Below, in pieces: positions 6,243 through 13,689 of a stretch of 15,183 nt of DNA. A model generated the notes under the pieces. The model saw only the letters and a program-made list of their open reading frames with translations. It made no database searches and was not told the DNA's origin. The DNA is taken from NCBI GenBank assembly GCA_017556885.1, contig JAFYLV010000084.1:1-15183 (forward strand). Direction: 5' to 3'. The position numbers and the translations under genes were made by a program. The DNA comes from Clostridia bacterium (GTDB lineage: Bacteria; Bacillota; Clostridia; Oscillospirales; QAMX01). How positions within the stretch are numbered: the first letter of the stretch is position 1; every line of letters begins with the position of its first letter.

Positions 6243-8867
6243 TTACTTCTTCAGGCTTGCGATGGACTCGCGGATGCGCTCCACGGTCTCGCCAAACTTT
6301 GCGATCTTGGCCTTTTCGCCTTCCACGACAGCGGCGGGTGCCTTGGCCACAAAGCCCTCGTTGGCAAGCTTTGCTTCAGCCTTGCGGATCTCGTTTTCGG
6401 CGTTGGCAAGCTCCTTCTCCAGACGGGCGATCTCCTTCTCGGTGTCCACAAGCTCAGCCATGGGGATGAGCAGGCGGGCATCGTGGGTGATGACAGAGAC
6501 CATGCCCTCGGTGTCGGCAGGCATCTCGGCGGTGACGGTCACACCGTTGGCGGAGGCCATCTTCTCAAAGAAGGCGGCACCGTCGGTGAAGGCCTTCACA
6601 TCGTCGCAGACGATGGTCAGCGCAGCCTTACGGGAGGGAGGAACGTTCATCTCGGCGCGGCGGTTACGCACGGCGCGGATAGCAGCCATGACCTTGGCGA
6701 TGGCTGCCTCCTCCTCGGGATAAGCAGGCATCTTTTCTGCATCGGGCCACTCGCAGATCATGATGCTCTCGCCTTCGTGGGGCAGAGCCTGCCAGATCTC
6801 CTCGGTGATGAAGGGCATGAAGGGATGCAGAAGCTTCAGCGTGCCGCAAAGCACGTGAACCAGCACGCGCTGGGCATTCTCGCAGCCCGCACTCTCCTTA
6901 TCGGCAAGGCGGCCCTTGGTAAATTCGATATACCAGTCGCAGAACTCATCCCACAGGAAGTCGTAGACCTTGGCGGCGGCGATACCGATCTCGTAGCGGT
7001 CGAGATTCTCGGTGACCTCGGCGGCGACGGTGCGGAAGCGGCTGAGGATCCACTTGTCCTCTGCAAGGAGGGTCTCGGGAAGCTTGTCGTCCTCCACGGT
7101 GAGGTTCATGAGCACGAAGCGGGAGGCGTTCCACAGCTTGTTTGCAAAATTGCGGCCGGCCTCGATCTTCTCATCGGAGAAGCGCATGTCGTTTCCGGGG
7201 GAGTTGCCGGTGGCAAGGGCAAAGCGCAGGGAGTCTGCGCCGTATTTGTCGATGATCTCCAGGGGATCAATGCCGTTGCCGAGGCTCTTGGACATCTTGC
7301 GACCCTGGGCGTCACGAACAAGGCCGTGAATGAGCACGTTCTTGAAGGGGCGCTCGCCCATCCACTCCAGACCGGAGAAGATCATACGGGAGACCCAGAA
7401 GGTGATGATGTCGTAGCCGGTGACAAGGGTATCGGTGGGATAGAAGTAGTCCAGCTCGGGGGTCTTGTCGGGCCAGCCGAGGGTGGAGAAGGGCCACAGC
7501 GCGGAGGAGAACCAGGTGTCGAGGGTATCGGGATCCTGACGCATGGCCTTGCCGCACTTGGGACAGACAGCGCTGTCTTCGCCGGTCACGATCATCTCGC
7601 CGCAATCATCGCAGAAGAATGCGGGAATGCGGTGGCCCCACCACAGCTGACGGGAGATGCACCAGTCACGGATGTTTTCCATCCAATGGAAATAGTTCTT
7701 GTCAAAGCGCTCGGGGATGAAGCGGATGTCGCCGCTGCGCACGGCCTCGATGGCGGGCTTCGCAAGCTCCTCCATGGCCACGAACCACTGGAGGCTGACG
7801 CGGGGCTCGACGGTGGTGCCGCAGCGGTAGCAGGTGCCGACGTTGTGGCTGTAATCCTCGATCTTGATGAGGTAGCCGCCTGCTTCCAGATCGCGCACGA
7901 TGGCCTTGCGGGCCTCGAAGCGGTCCATTCCGGCATAGGCAGGATAATCCTCGACGATGTGGGCATCGGCGGTCATGACATTGATAACCTCAAGACCGTG
8001 GCGCTTACCGACCTCAAAGTCGTTGGGGTCATGGGCCGGGGTGATCTTCACCGCGCCGGTACCGAAGTCCTTTTCAACATAATCGTCGGCGACCACGGGG
8101 ATCTCGCGGCCGACGAGGGGCAGAACGAGCTTCTTTCCGATAACGCCGGCATAGCGCTCGTCGCCGGGGTTGACGGCCACGGCGGTATCGCCAAGCAGGG
8201 TCTCGGGACGGGTGGTGGCAAGCTCGATATAACCGGAGCCGTCGGCGAAGGGATAGCGGATGTGCCAGAAATGTCCGGCCTGATCCTCATACTCGACCTC
8301 GGCATCGGAGATGGAGGTCAGGCAGTGGGGGCACCAGTTGATGATGCGCTCGCCGCGATAGATGAGGCCCTTCTCATAGAGGCGGATAAAGACCTCCTTG
8401 ACGGCGCGGCTGCAGCCCTCGTCCATGGTGAAGCGCTCGCGCTCCCAGTCGCAGGAGGAACCCATCTTCTTCAGCTGAGAGATGATGCGTCCGCCGTACT
8501 GCTCCTTCCACTTCCATGCGCGCTCCAGGAAGGCCTCGCGGCCGATGTCGTCCTTGGTGACGCCTTCGGCGCGCATGGCCTCAACGATCTTGGCCTCGGT
8601 GGCGATGGAGGCATGGTCGGTGCCGGGCAGCCACAGGGTCTCAAAGCCGTGCATCCGCTTGTAACGGATGAGGATGTCCTGCAGGGTGTTGTCCAGCGCA
8701 TGGCCCATGTGCAGCTGACCGGTGATGTTGGGCGGGGGGATAACGATGCAGAAGGGGGGCTTTGCGGGGTTGGGCTCGGCATGGAAATAGCCGCCGTCCA
8801 GCCACTTCTGATAGATGCGGTCCTCGGTAGAACGGGGATCATAGATCTTGGGTAATTCCTGTCTCAT
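6243..8867 (-). CDS. valS: Valyl-tRNA synthetase
   Basis: Class Ia synthetase that charges tRNA-Val. The 874-residue length is normal. Motifs: PPPNITGQLHMGHALDN with HMGH at 53-56, WLPGTDHASIAT (79-90), the CP1 editing domain with TTRPETLLGDTAVAV (218-232) and GTGAVKITPAHDPNDF (269-284). A Cys pair set FCDDC/CPKC (418-438) may bind zinc. ISRQLWWGHRIP, DTWFSSALWPF and RKMSKSLGNG (KMSKS 524-528) follow. The anticodon-binding domain is followed by a Lys/Glu-rich coiled-coil arm over the last 70 residues, typical of ValRS. It begins 37 bases after the oxidoreductase stop, with GGAG 11 bases before the ATG. No T-box leader is present in this short gap or in the operon leader. Confidence 0.98.
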   Translation of the reverse strand: MRQELPKIYDPRSTEDRIYQKWLDGGYFHAEPNPAKPPFCIVIPPPNITGQLHMGHALDNTLQDILIRYKRMHGFETLWLPGTDHASIATEAKIVEAMRAEGVTKDDIGREAFLERAWKWKEQYGGRIISQLKKMGSSCDWERERFTMDEGCSRAVKEVFIRLYEKGLIYRGERIINWCPHCLTSISDAEVEYEDQAGHFWHIRYPFADGSGYIELATTRPETLLGDTAVAVNPGDERYAGVIGKKLVLPLVGREIPVVADDYVEKDFGTGAVKITPAHDPNDFEVGKRHGLEVINVMTADAHIVEDYPAYAGMDRFEARKAIVRDLEAGGYLIKIEDYSHNVGTCYRCGTTVEPRVSLQWFVAMEELAKPAIEAVRSGDIRFIPERFDKNYFHWMENIRDWCISRQLWWGHRIPAFFCDDCGEMIVTGEDSAVCPKCGKAMRQDPDTLDTWFSSALWPFSTLGWPDKTPELDYFYPTDTLVTGYDIITFWVSRMIFSGLEWMGERPFKNVLIHGLVRDAQGRKMSKSLGNGIDPLEIIDKYGADSLRFALATGNSPGNDMRFSDEKIEAGRNFANKLWNASRFVLMNLTVEDDKLPETLLAEDKWILSRFRTVAAEVTENLDRYEIGIAAAKVYDFLWDEFCDWYIEFTKGRLADKESAGCENAQRVLVHVLCGTLKLLHPFMPFITEEIWQALPHEGESIMICEWPDAEKMPAYPEEEAAIAKVMAAIRAVRNRRAEMNVPPSRKAALTIVCDDVKAFTDGAAFFEKMASANGVTVTAEMPADTEGMVSVITHDARLLIPMAELVDTEKEIARLEKELANAENEIRKAEAKLANEGFVAKAPAAVVEGEKAKIAKFGETVERIRESIASLKK

Positions 8868-8904
8868 GTTTTTATATGCTCCAAAATATGAATGTTTGAT
8901 TGAC

Positions 8905-9897
8905 TCAGATGCGGTCCCAGGCGAGAGCCTGCGCGGCGAGGGCGGCCTCGGTGGCGTTGACGGCGTCGGCGGAGGTCAGCAGAGGCTTGTGCTCGCGATT
9001 GGTGAAGTAGAGAAGGGCGTCCATGACGCAGTCGTTCTCGGGCTCGACCAGAGCGACCTTATGGGGCTTGCGCTTGTTGTTGTAGAGGGTGACGGTGTTC
9101 TTGGTCACGTCGATGAAGATCTGGCCCTCGGTACCGGTAACGACGAAGGTCACCTCGCCGTGGGAGGGGAAGGCGTCGGGGGTCATCCAGTTGACGTGGA
9201 CGTAGGCGGCGCTGCCGTCAGCCATGCGCAGCATGCACTGGCCGCAGTCCTCAAAGTCGGTATAGCGGGGGGTGTTGCGGTTGGCGGTGAAGGAGGCGAG
9301 CACGTCCTGCACCTCGCAGCCGGTGAAGTAGCGTGCAAGGTCGATATCGTGGATGCCGATATCGTTGATGATACCGCCGTAGAGCCGGCTGTCAAACATC
9401 CAGGCGCCGCGGGCGGGAGCATTGAGGCGGTGGGGACGCTGCAGGACCATGCTGACCACCTTGCCGATGGCGCCCTTGTCGATGAGCTGCTTTGCGGTGT
9501 GGACGATGGGGGTGTAGCGCTCGGTCAGCAGCAGGAACAGACGGCGGTCGGGGCAGTCGCGCAGAGCAGCGTTGATGAGTTCAAGATCTTCAAAGTTGGT
9601 GGCCATGGGCTTGTCGGTGATAACGTCAAGACCCTGATAGATGGCACGGACGATCTTCTCGGGGCGCTTTGCGTTGACGTCGGCAGTCAGCAGGACGTTT
9701 GCGCCGCTCTTCTCCAGAAGCTCTTCAAAATCGTCATATACGGGGCAGGAGAACATCTCGCCGAAAGCGGCGGCCTTTTCCTTATCGTAATCATCATAGA
9801 TGCCGACAATGGATACGCCCTCAAGCGCTACGAGATGCTGTGCCACGCTGCGGCCGTGGTTATGGGCAAGTCCGGCAAAGGCAATTCTGATGTCCAT
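8905..9897 (-). CDS. Gfo/Idh/MocA family NAD(P)-dependent oxidoreductase
   Basis: A 330-residue cytosolic protein with a Rossmann N-terminal half and the family's C-terminal mixed-sheet domain. Visible: the nucleotide-binding turn FAGLAHNHG (7-15), which is off the usual GxGxxG; ITDKPMAT (93-100), the equivalent of the EKP motif with its key Lys; and GGIINDIGIHDIDLARYFTG (174-193), holding the conserved catalytic His/Asp region. The substrate is probably a sugar, inositol or glycoside derivative, but it cannot be named. Start choice: AAGGA (9911-9907) lies 9 bases before ATG 9897. The upstream in-frame ATG at 9921 has no ribosome site and would put this one inside the gene. First gene of the operon with valS, folC and the RNHCP gene; no metabolic link to them is evident. 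Confidence 0.9.
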   Translation of the reverse strand: MDIRIAFAGLAHNHGRSVAQHLVALEGVSIVGIYDDYDKEKAAAFGEMFSCPVYDDFEELLEKSGANVLLTADVNAKRPEKIVRAIYQGLDVITDKPMATNFEDLELINAALRDCPDRRLFLLLTERYTPIVHTAKQLIDKGAIGKVVSMVLQRPHRLNAPARGAWMFDSRLYGGIINDIGIHDIDLARYFTGCEVQDVLASFTANRNTPRYTDFEDCGQCMLRMADGSAAYVHVNWMTPDAFPSHGEVTFVVTGTEGQIFIDVTKNTVTLYNNKRKPHKVALVEPENDCVMDALLYFTNREHKPLLTSADAVNATEAALAAQALAWDRI

Positions 9898-9945
9898 GGT
9901 AATATTTCCTTTCAAATGCATAGTAATACAATTTTACAATTTATC

Positions 9946-9974
9946 ATTATACCTCAATCTTCCGCCATTTGCAA
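9946..9974 (-). promoter_or_regulatory. Promoter of the oxidoreductase-valS-folC operon
   Basis: TTGCAA (9974-9969), a 17-base spacer and a perfect TATAAT (9951-9946). Transcription should start near 9939, giving a leader of about 42 bases before ATG 9897. That is too short for a T-box or other large riboswitch. Confidence 0.82.
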
Positions 9975-10001
9975 GGGGAAAAGGCACTGCGGCGGTGCCG
10001 G

Positions 10002-10030
10002 TTGACATTTTTTGCCGGGTTTGATAAAAT
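10002..10030 (+). promoter_or_regulatory. Promoter of the histidine phosphatase pair
   Basis: A perfect TTGACA (10002-10007), 17-base spacer and TAAAAT (10025-10030). It is divergent from the oxidoreductase promoter, with the two -35 boxes 27 bases apart, so one regulator could touch both. Confidence 0.83.
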
Positions 10031-10082
10031 GAATACAAAAATGCGGTTGAAAAAGGTAAAAATCGCATAGTGGGAGCAGACC

Positions 10083-10754
10083 GTGGCAGAGAAAAAACAT
10101 TTGGAGATCTACTATATCCGACATGCCGACCGGGCCGGAACAGGCAGCGGCGACCGGCCGAAGTACGACAATGACCTGTCCGAGCTTGGACATGCCCAGG
10201 GAAGGGCGCTCTCCGAGCGCTTTGCGGGTATGCATTTTGATGCCGTGCTCACAAGCCCCATGGTACGCTGCGTGGAGACCTGCGGCTATGCGCTTGCCAA
10301 ATGCGCCCACCGCCCCCCGGTGGAGATCTGTCAGGCTCTCATCGAAAAGGGGACGCCGGCGGGCTATCACGGTCAGAGCCTTGACTATCTTTCCCGGTAC
10401 TGTGAGGGAGTCTGCGCCTGCCCGGATGCCGTTTTCGGCGGAGAGGCACAGATCTTTGAGAGCCAGACCAAGGCAGAATGCCTGGAACGCGCCGCCGCCT
10501 TTAACGACTATCTGCGCCGCCGCTTTACCTTCGGGCAGCGCATCCTTGTCTGCAGCCACGGTACCCTCGGAAACAGCATCCTGCAGACGGCGGTCAGTCT
10601 GCGGCGGGAAGAGATCGCCGATTTTATTTTTACGCTTTATTACACCTCGGTGTCCAAATATAAGTTCTCCGAGGACGGACGGGAGCGCATCTCATTTGTA
10701 AACGATATTTCCCACCTGCACGGGCTGATGGGGAATATTGAGGATAAAATGTAA
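10083..10754 (+). CDS. Histidine phosphatase superfamily protein, copy 1
   Basis: A 223-residue cytosolic protein of the branch that uses a phosphohistidine intermediate. The catalytic set is recognisable: YYIRHAD with Arg13 and phospho-acceptor His14, TSPMVRCVET with Arg62, Glu88 before the GYHGQS loop, and VCSHG with His159. RHA replaces the common RHG. The substrate is unknown; phosphoglycerate mutase, sugar phosphatase or nucleotide-related roles cannot be separated. The start is GTG at 10083, with GGGAG 6 bases upstream and the same MAE beginning as the paralogue downstream. The same-strand paralogue starts 29 bases after the stop. Copy 1 carries Ala at position 85 where copy 2 has Glu. 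Confidence 0.88.
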   Translation: MAEKKHLEIYYIRHADRAGTGSGDRPKYDNDLSELGHAQGRALSERFAGMHFDAVLTSPMVRCVETCGYALAKCAHRPPVEICQALIEKGTPAGYHGQSLDYLSRYCEGVCACPDAVFGGEAQIFESQTKAECLERAAAFNDYLRRRFTFGQRILVCSHGTLGNSILQTAVSLRREEIADFIFTLYYTSVSKYKFSEDGRERISFVNDISHLHGLMGNIEDKM

Positions 10755-10783
10755 AACATAATTTAAATAAGGAGAATATGACC

Positions 10784-11455
10784 ATGGCAGAAGTTGAAAA
10801 GCTTGAGATATTCCATATCCGGCATGCAGAGCCGCAGTCGGGAACCAACGAGGATCGTCCGGTCTGCGACGCACGCCTCTCTCCCCTTGGCGAGCAGCAG
10901 GCAGCACTCCTTGGCGAGCGCTTTAAGAACATCCATTTCGACGCCGTATTCTGCAGCCCTCTTGTCCGCTGCGTGCAGACGGCGGCGGGTGCCATCTCCC
11001 AAATGGAGGAGAAGCATACCATTGAGCTCATCCCCGAGATCATCGAGCGCAACACCCCCATCGGCTACCACGGTCAGTCGGTGGAATATCTCACCCGTTT
11101 TTACGACAAGATCCGCCTCTGCCCGGACCACATCTGGGGTCCTGCCGACCGGCAGTTTGATTCCATCACCAAGCAGAGCGCCCTGGAACGCGCCCGCGCC
11201 GTGCATCTCTATCTGCGGGAACGCATGGGCTTTGGCAAGCGTATTCTCGTCTGCAGTCACGCCATGTTCGGCAACAACTTCCTGCAGGCCGGTGTCAGCC
11301 TGCTGGAGGAGGAGCGCGCCCAGTTTATCCTGACCCTCTACCATTCCTCCGTCACCAAATATAAGTACACCTCCGACGGCACCGAGCGCATCTCCTTCTC
11401 CAACGACATCTCCCACCTGCGTCCCCTCCTGCCGGATTACGAGTGCATCGTGTAA
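10784..11455 (+). CDS. Histidine phosphatase superfamily protein, copy 2
   Basis: A 223-residue paralogue of the preceding gene, equal in length and alignable end to end without gaps. Key residues fall at identical positions: Arg13-His14 (FHIRHAE), Arg62 (CSPLVRCVQT), Glu88 and His159 (LVCSHAMFGN). Shared blocks include GYHGQS, LERA, ERISF and NDISHL. Two nearby ATGs exist. ATG 10784 is preferred because AAGGAG lies 9 bases upstream and the protein then begins MAE like copy 1; ATG 10778 would leave a 3-base spacing. A strong terminator follows at once, so the two genes form one transcript. The substrate is unknown. Confidence 0.88.
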   Translation: MAEVEKLEIFHIRHAEPQSGTNEDRPVCDARLSPLGEQQAALLGERFKNIHFDAVFCSPLVRCVQTAAGAISQMEEKHTIELIPEIIERNTPIGYHGQSVEYLTRFYDKIRLCPDHIWGPADRQFDSITKQSALERARAVHLYLRERMGFGKRILVCSHAMFGNNFLQAGVSLLEEERAQFILTLYHSSVTKYKYTSDGTERISFSNDISHLRPLLPDYECIV

Positions 11456-11460
11456 TACAG

Positions 11461-11497
11461 ATCCCCCTTTCGCAATGCCGAAAGGGGGATGTTTTTT
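11461..11497 (+). terminator. Intrinsic terminator after the phosphatase pair
   Basis: A perfect 12-bp stem, ATCCCCCTTTCG with CGAAAGGGGGAT, has a CAATGC loop and is followed by G and six T. It starts 5 bases after the stop codon of copy 2. Confidence 0.95.
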
Positions 11498-11509
11498 CTG
11501 CGTTGGGAG

Positions 11510-11536
11510 TTTTATCGGACAGTGAACGTGATAAAA
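11510..11536 (+). promoter_or_regulatory. Inverted repeat in the presumed promoter region of the nuclease cassette
   Basis: TTTTATC (11510-11516) and GATAAAA (11530-11536) form a perfect 7-bp inverted repeat with 13 bases between. It lies 31 bases before the nuclease ATG, in the only leader the cassette has. The right arm overlaps a possible -10 (TAAAAT, 11532-11537), but no convincing -35 was found at 16-18 bases. An operator site is possible. Confidence 0.4.
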
Positions 11537-11567
11537 TTCTACTTGTAAAAGAAAAGGCGGGTGACGG

Positions 11568-12527
11568 ATGATGGATTTTTTATTTCATGACGTATCCGAG
11601 CGTGATATGGATTTGTTGATACTCGAGGAATTGGTTTCTTCGAAAGAAGTTGCCAAACTGTTTTTATCGAGTGTCGGAATGGAAGCAGCAGAGCCTGTTT
11701 TTGCGGAAATTTCTCAGACGACCGTAGAATGGGGAGAATCCGACATTGTGGTCGTGTTCGCCGCAGAAAACAAAAAGCATGCGTTCCTCATAGAGGATAA
11801 AATCGACGCAATCGCTATGCCGAGGCAGTGTGATCGCTATTTCAAACGAGGCGATAACGGAGTTCGAATGGGGGAGTATGACAATTATTCGGTGTTTATC
11901 GTCGCGCCCGAAAGGTATCTATTGGAAAATGAAGAGGCAAAGAAATATCCAAACTGCGTTTCTTATGAGGAAATCGCGGCGTGCCTTAAAGGCGAATCAT
12001 CCCATAGTCAAAGACTGAAGTACAGTCTGATTTGCACCGCAATTGAGAAACAGAAACACGGATATCAGGTTAAAGAGGATAAAAATGTAACGGCATTCTG
12101 GGATGCATATATTTCTTGCGCAGAGGATAAATACGGTGAATTGGAGCTGCTTAGTAAGCGCGGGCCGAAGGGAACCCGTGCGAGATGGCCGCAGTATAAA
12201 ACGGTGATCCCCAAGGTGAGTATTTATCACAAATCTTTGGAAGGATTTGTTGAGTTGACTTTTGATGGTATAGCCGCATCTGTTGGTGAATTGGAAGCCC
12301 GGATGCTTTCGTCGGGAGTACTTTCACAAGGACTTTTCGCGACAGTTACGACCGCGGGAAATGCTGCTGTGGTTCGGATTCGTGTCCCGTGTGTGGATTT
12401 TTCCTCCTCTTTTGAGGTGTGCAGGGAAGATGTGGAAATTTGCTTTGAAGCAGTTTTGAAACTGACACATATGGCTAAGGAAATAACGAAACATCCGGAA
12501 ATTGTGGAAATAGTTAAGGGGATATAA
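11568..12527 (+). CDS. PD-(D/E)XK nuclease superfamily protein
   Basis: A 319-residue protein. The N-terminal third holds a PD-(D/E)XK-like core: Glu57-Ser-Asp59 on a strand (GESDIVVVFAAE), Ile75-Glu76-Asp77-Lys78 on the next (HAFLIEDKIDA), and Gln87-x3-Tyr91 (QCDRYF), the QxxxY helix motif seen in many RecB-like members. Residues 105-140 complete the alpha/beta core. The rest (about 165-319) is an unidentified domain containing GPKGTRARWPQYKT. The group resembles the PDDEXK_4 type of uncharacterised nucleases; metal-dependent DNA cleavage is inference. Start at 11568 or the next ATG at 11571, with AGGCGGG upstream. Codons are clearly more AT-rich than those of valS, folC or serS, a sign of acquisition. 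Four bases separate it from the ADP-ribosylglycohydrolase gene, so the pair is probably cotranscribed. Confidence 0.8.
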   Translation: MMDFLFHDVSERDMDLLILEELVSSKEVAKLFLSSVGMEAAEPVFAEISQTTVEWGESDIVVVFAAENKKHAFLIEDKIDAIAMPRQCDRYFKRGDNGVRMGEYDNYSVFIVAPERYLLENEEAKKYPNCVSYEEIAACLKGESSHSQRLKYSLICTAIEKQKHGYQVKEDKNVTAFWDAYISCAEDKYGELELLSKRGPKGTRARWPQYKTVIPKVSIYHKSLEGFVELTFDGIAASVGELEARMLSSGVLSQGLFATVTTAGNAAVVRIRVPCVDFSSSFEVCREDVEICFEAVLKLTHMAKEITKHPEIVEIVKGI

Positions 12528-12531
12528 GTCG

Positions 12532-13581
12532 ATGAAGACCGGCGGTACAATGGAAAATGGTACGCGGCGCGACCGCGTTTTTGGATGTTTGTTTTGCGGT
12601 GCGGCAGGAGATGCCTTGGGATATCCTGTGGAGTTTGATGACCTAGAACAGATACGGTTGTCATACGGCGAATCCGGTATCCGTGAATATGTGAGGATAG
12701 ACGGAGTCGCTCAGGTGTCGGACGATACGCAAATGACGGTTTTTACGGCGGACGGCTTGATTGCCGCAAGAAACGATGCGGTATGCCAGGATGACATCAA
12801 GGCACATTGCGAATATCTTTTGAAGGCGTACCGGCAGTGGGCATCTATGCAGGTGGAGGACTATCCGCTGACGGATTTTGAGAACCCCTCCAAACTGGCG
12901 CAGGTGCGTGAACTGTATGAAGTAAGAGACCCGGGAAGAACCTGCATTCTGTCTTTGCTGAGAGATGAGACGGGTACAGTATCCTCTCCGGCAAACGACA
13001 GTAAAGGCTGCGGAGGAGTAATGCGAGTTGCTCCGGTCGGACTGTATATGCATCCGGGGGCTCGGATGGAAGATGTGATTTTCCTTGCAGCAGAGGCTGC
13101 GGCGATCACGCACGGACATCCGTACGGATATCTGGCCGCGGCGGTGTTTGCGGGTATGGTATATCAGCTTGTCAACGGTTATGCAGAAGAAATCGAATTG
13201 GCATTGTTCCGTGCGCTGAAGACCTGTGAGGCGGTGTTTGCGGAGTCCGAGTATATGACGCTCTTGTCAGAAAAGCTAAAAGAGGCGGCGGACTTAACGA
13301 AAGAAAATATTCCGGAAAAGGATGCGATCTCCCGGTTGGGAGAAGGCTGGGTCGCGGAAGAGGCACTGGCGATCGCGGTTTATTGCGCGATAAAACATCC
13401 GGACGACCCGGCACAGGCACTGTGCTCAGCGGTAAATCATAGCGGAGACAGTGATTCGACAGGCGCGATAACGGGAAATCTGGTTGGAGCGAGATGCGGG
13501 TACGCGGCATTGCCTGAGAATCTGATGCGCGGATTAGAGCTGAGCGAGGTTTTGAGGGAACTTGCAGAAGAATTTGCTTAA
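12532..13581 (+). CDS. ADP-ribosylglycohydrolase family protein
   Basis: A 349-residue member of the DraG/ARH fold, which uses two metal ions to remove ADP-ribose from proteins, nucleic acids or small molecules. Metal-binding motifs are complete: GCLFCGAAGDALG (18-30), SDDTQMT (63-69, Asp64/Asp65/Thr66), KGCGGVMRVAPVG (158-170), THGHP (193-197) and the C-terminal HSGDSDSTGAITGNL (303-317, Asp306/Asp308/Ser309). It should be active. ATG 12532 is 4 bases after the nuclease stop, with AAGGGG 10 bases upstream. ATG 12550 (MENGTRRDRVFG) also fits the family's usual start. No ADP-ribosyltransferase is visible in the window. No strong terminator follows; only a weak GGC/GCC hairpin with TGTTTTT near 13600-13615. 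Confidence 0.9.
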   Translation: MKTGGTMENGTRRDRVFGCLFCGAAGDALGYPVEFDDLEQIRLSYGESGIREYVRIDGVAQVSDDTQMTVFTADGLIAARNDAVCQDDIKAHCEYLLKAYRQWASMQVEDYPLTDFENPSKLAQVRELYEVRDPGRTCILSLLRDETGTVSSPANDSKGCGGVMRVAPVGLYMHPGARMEDVIFLAAEAAAITHGHPYGYLAAAVFAGMVYQLVNGYAEEIELALFRALKTCEAVFAESEYMTLLSEKLKEAADLTKENIPEKDAISRLGEGWVAEEALAIAVYCAIKHPDDPAQALCSAVNHSGDSDSTGAITGNLVGARCGYAALPENLMRGLELSEVLRELAEEFA

Positions 13582-13636
13582 AACGGAATTCCGCGAGGGG
13601 CGTACGCCTGTTTTTGCAAAAAGAACAAATTCCCTC

Positions 13637-13665
13637 TTGCAATTTGATTTCGTCTGTGCTATACT
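13637..13665 (+). promoter_or_regulatory. Promoter of serS
   Basis: TTGCAA (13637-13642), 17 bases, then TATACT (13660-13665) preceded by TGC, an extended -10. Transcription should start near 13672, so the 290-base leader holds the full T-box. Confidence 0.82.
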
Positions 13666-13689
13666 ATCCGTAATTTCCATATGGAATGT

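Noticed and set aside
5196..8855. Open frame of 1219 codons opposite valS and folC
   Set aside because: Same GC-skew shadow effect. It spans two unrelated genes and their gap, and has no recognisable domain.
8848..10005. Plus-strand frame of 385 codons opposite the oxidoreductase
   Set aside because: Shadow of a gene with family motifs, its own promoter and ribosome site.
12661..13119. Minus-strand frame with Cys/His clusters inside the ADP-ribosylglycohydrolase gene
   Set aside because: No ribosome site or conserved motif; it is opposite a gene with complete metal-binding motifs.
13594..13616. Possible terminator after the ADP-ribosylglycohydrolase gene (GGC-GTAC-GCC then TGTTTTT)
   Set aside because: Only 3-4 base pairs with a 4-base loop; too weak to list as a terminator, though the transcript might end here.
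11498..13636. Cassette as an integrated element with att or terminal repeats
   Set aside because: No integrase, transposase, tRNA end or matching direct repeats were seen at its borders; transfer is suggested only by composition.
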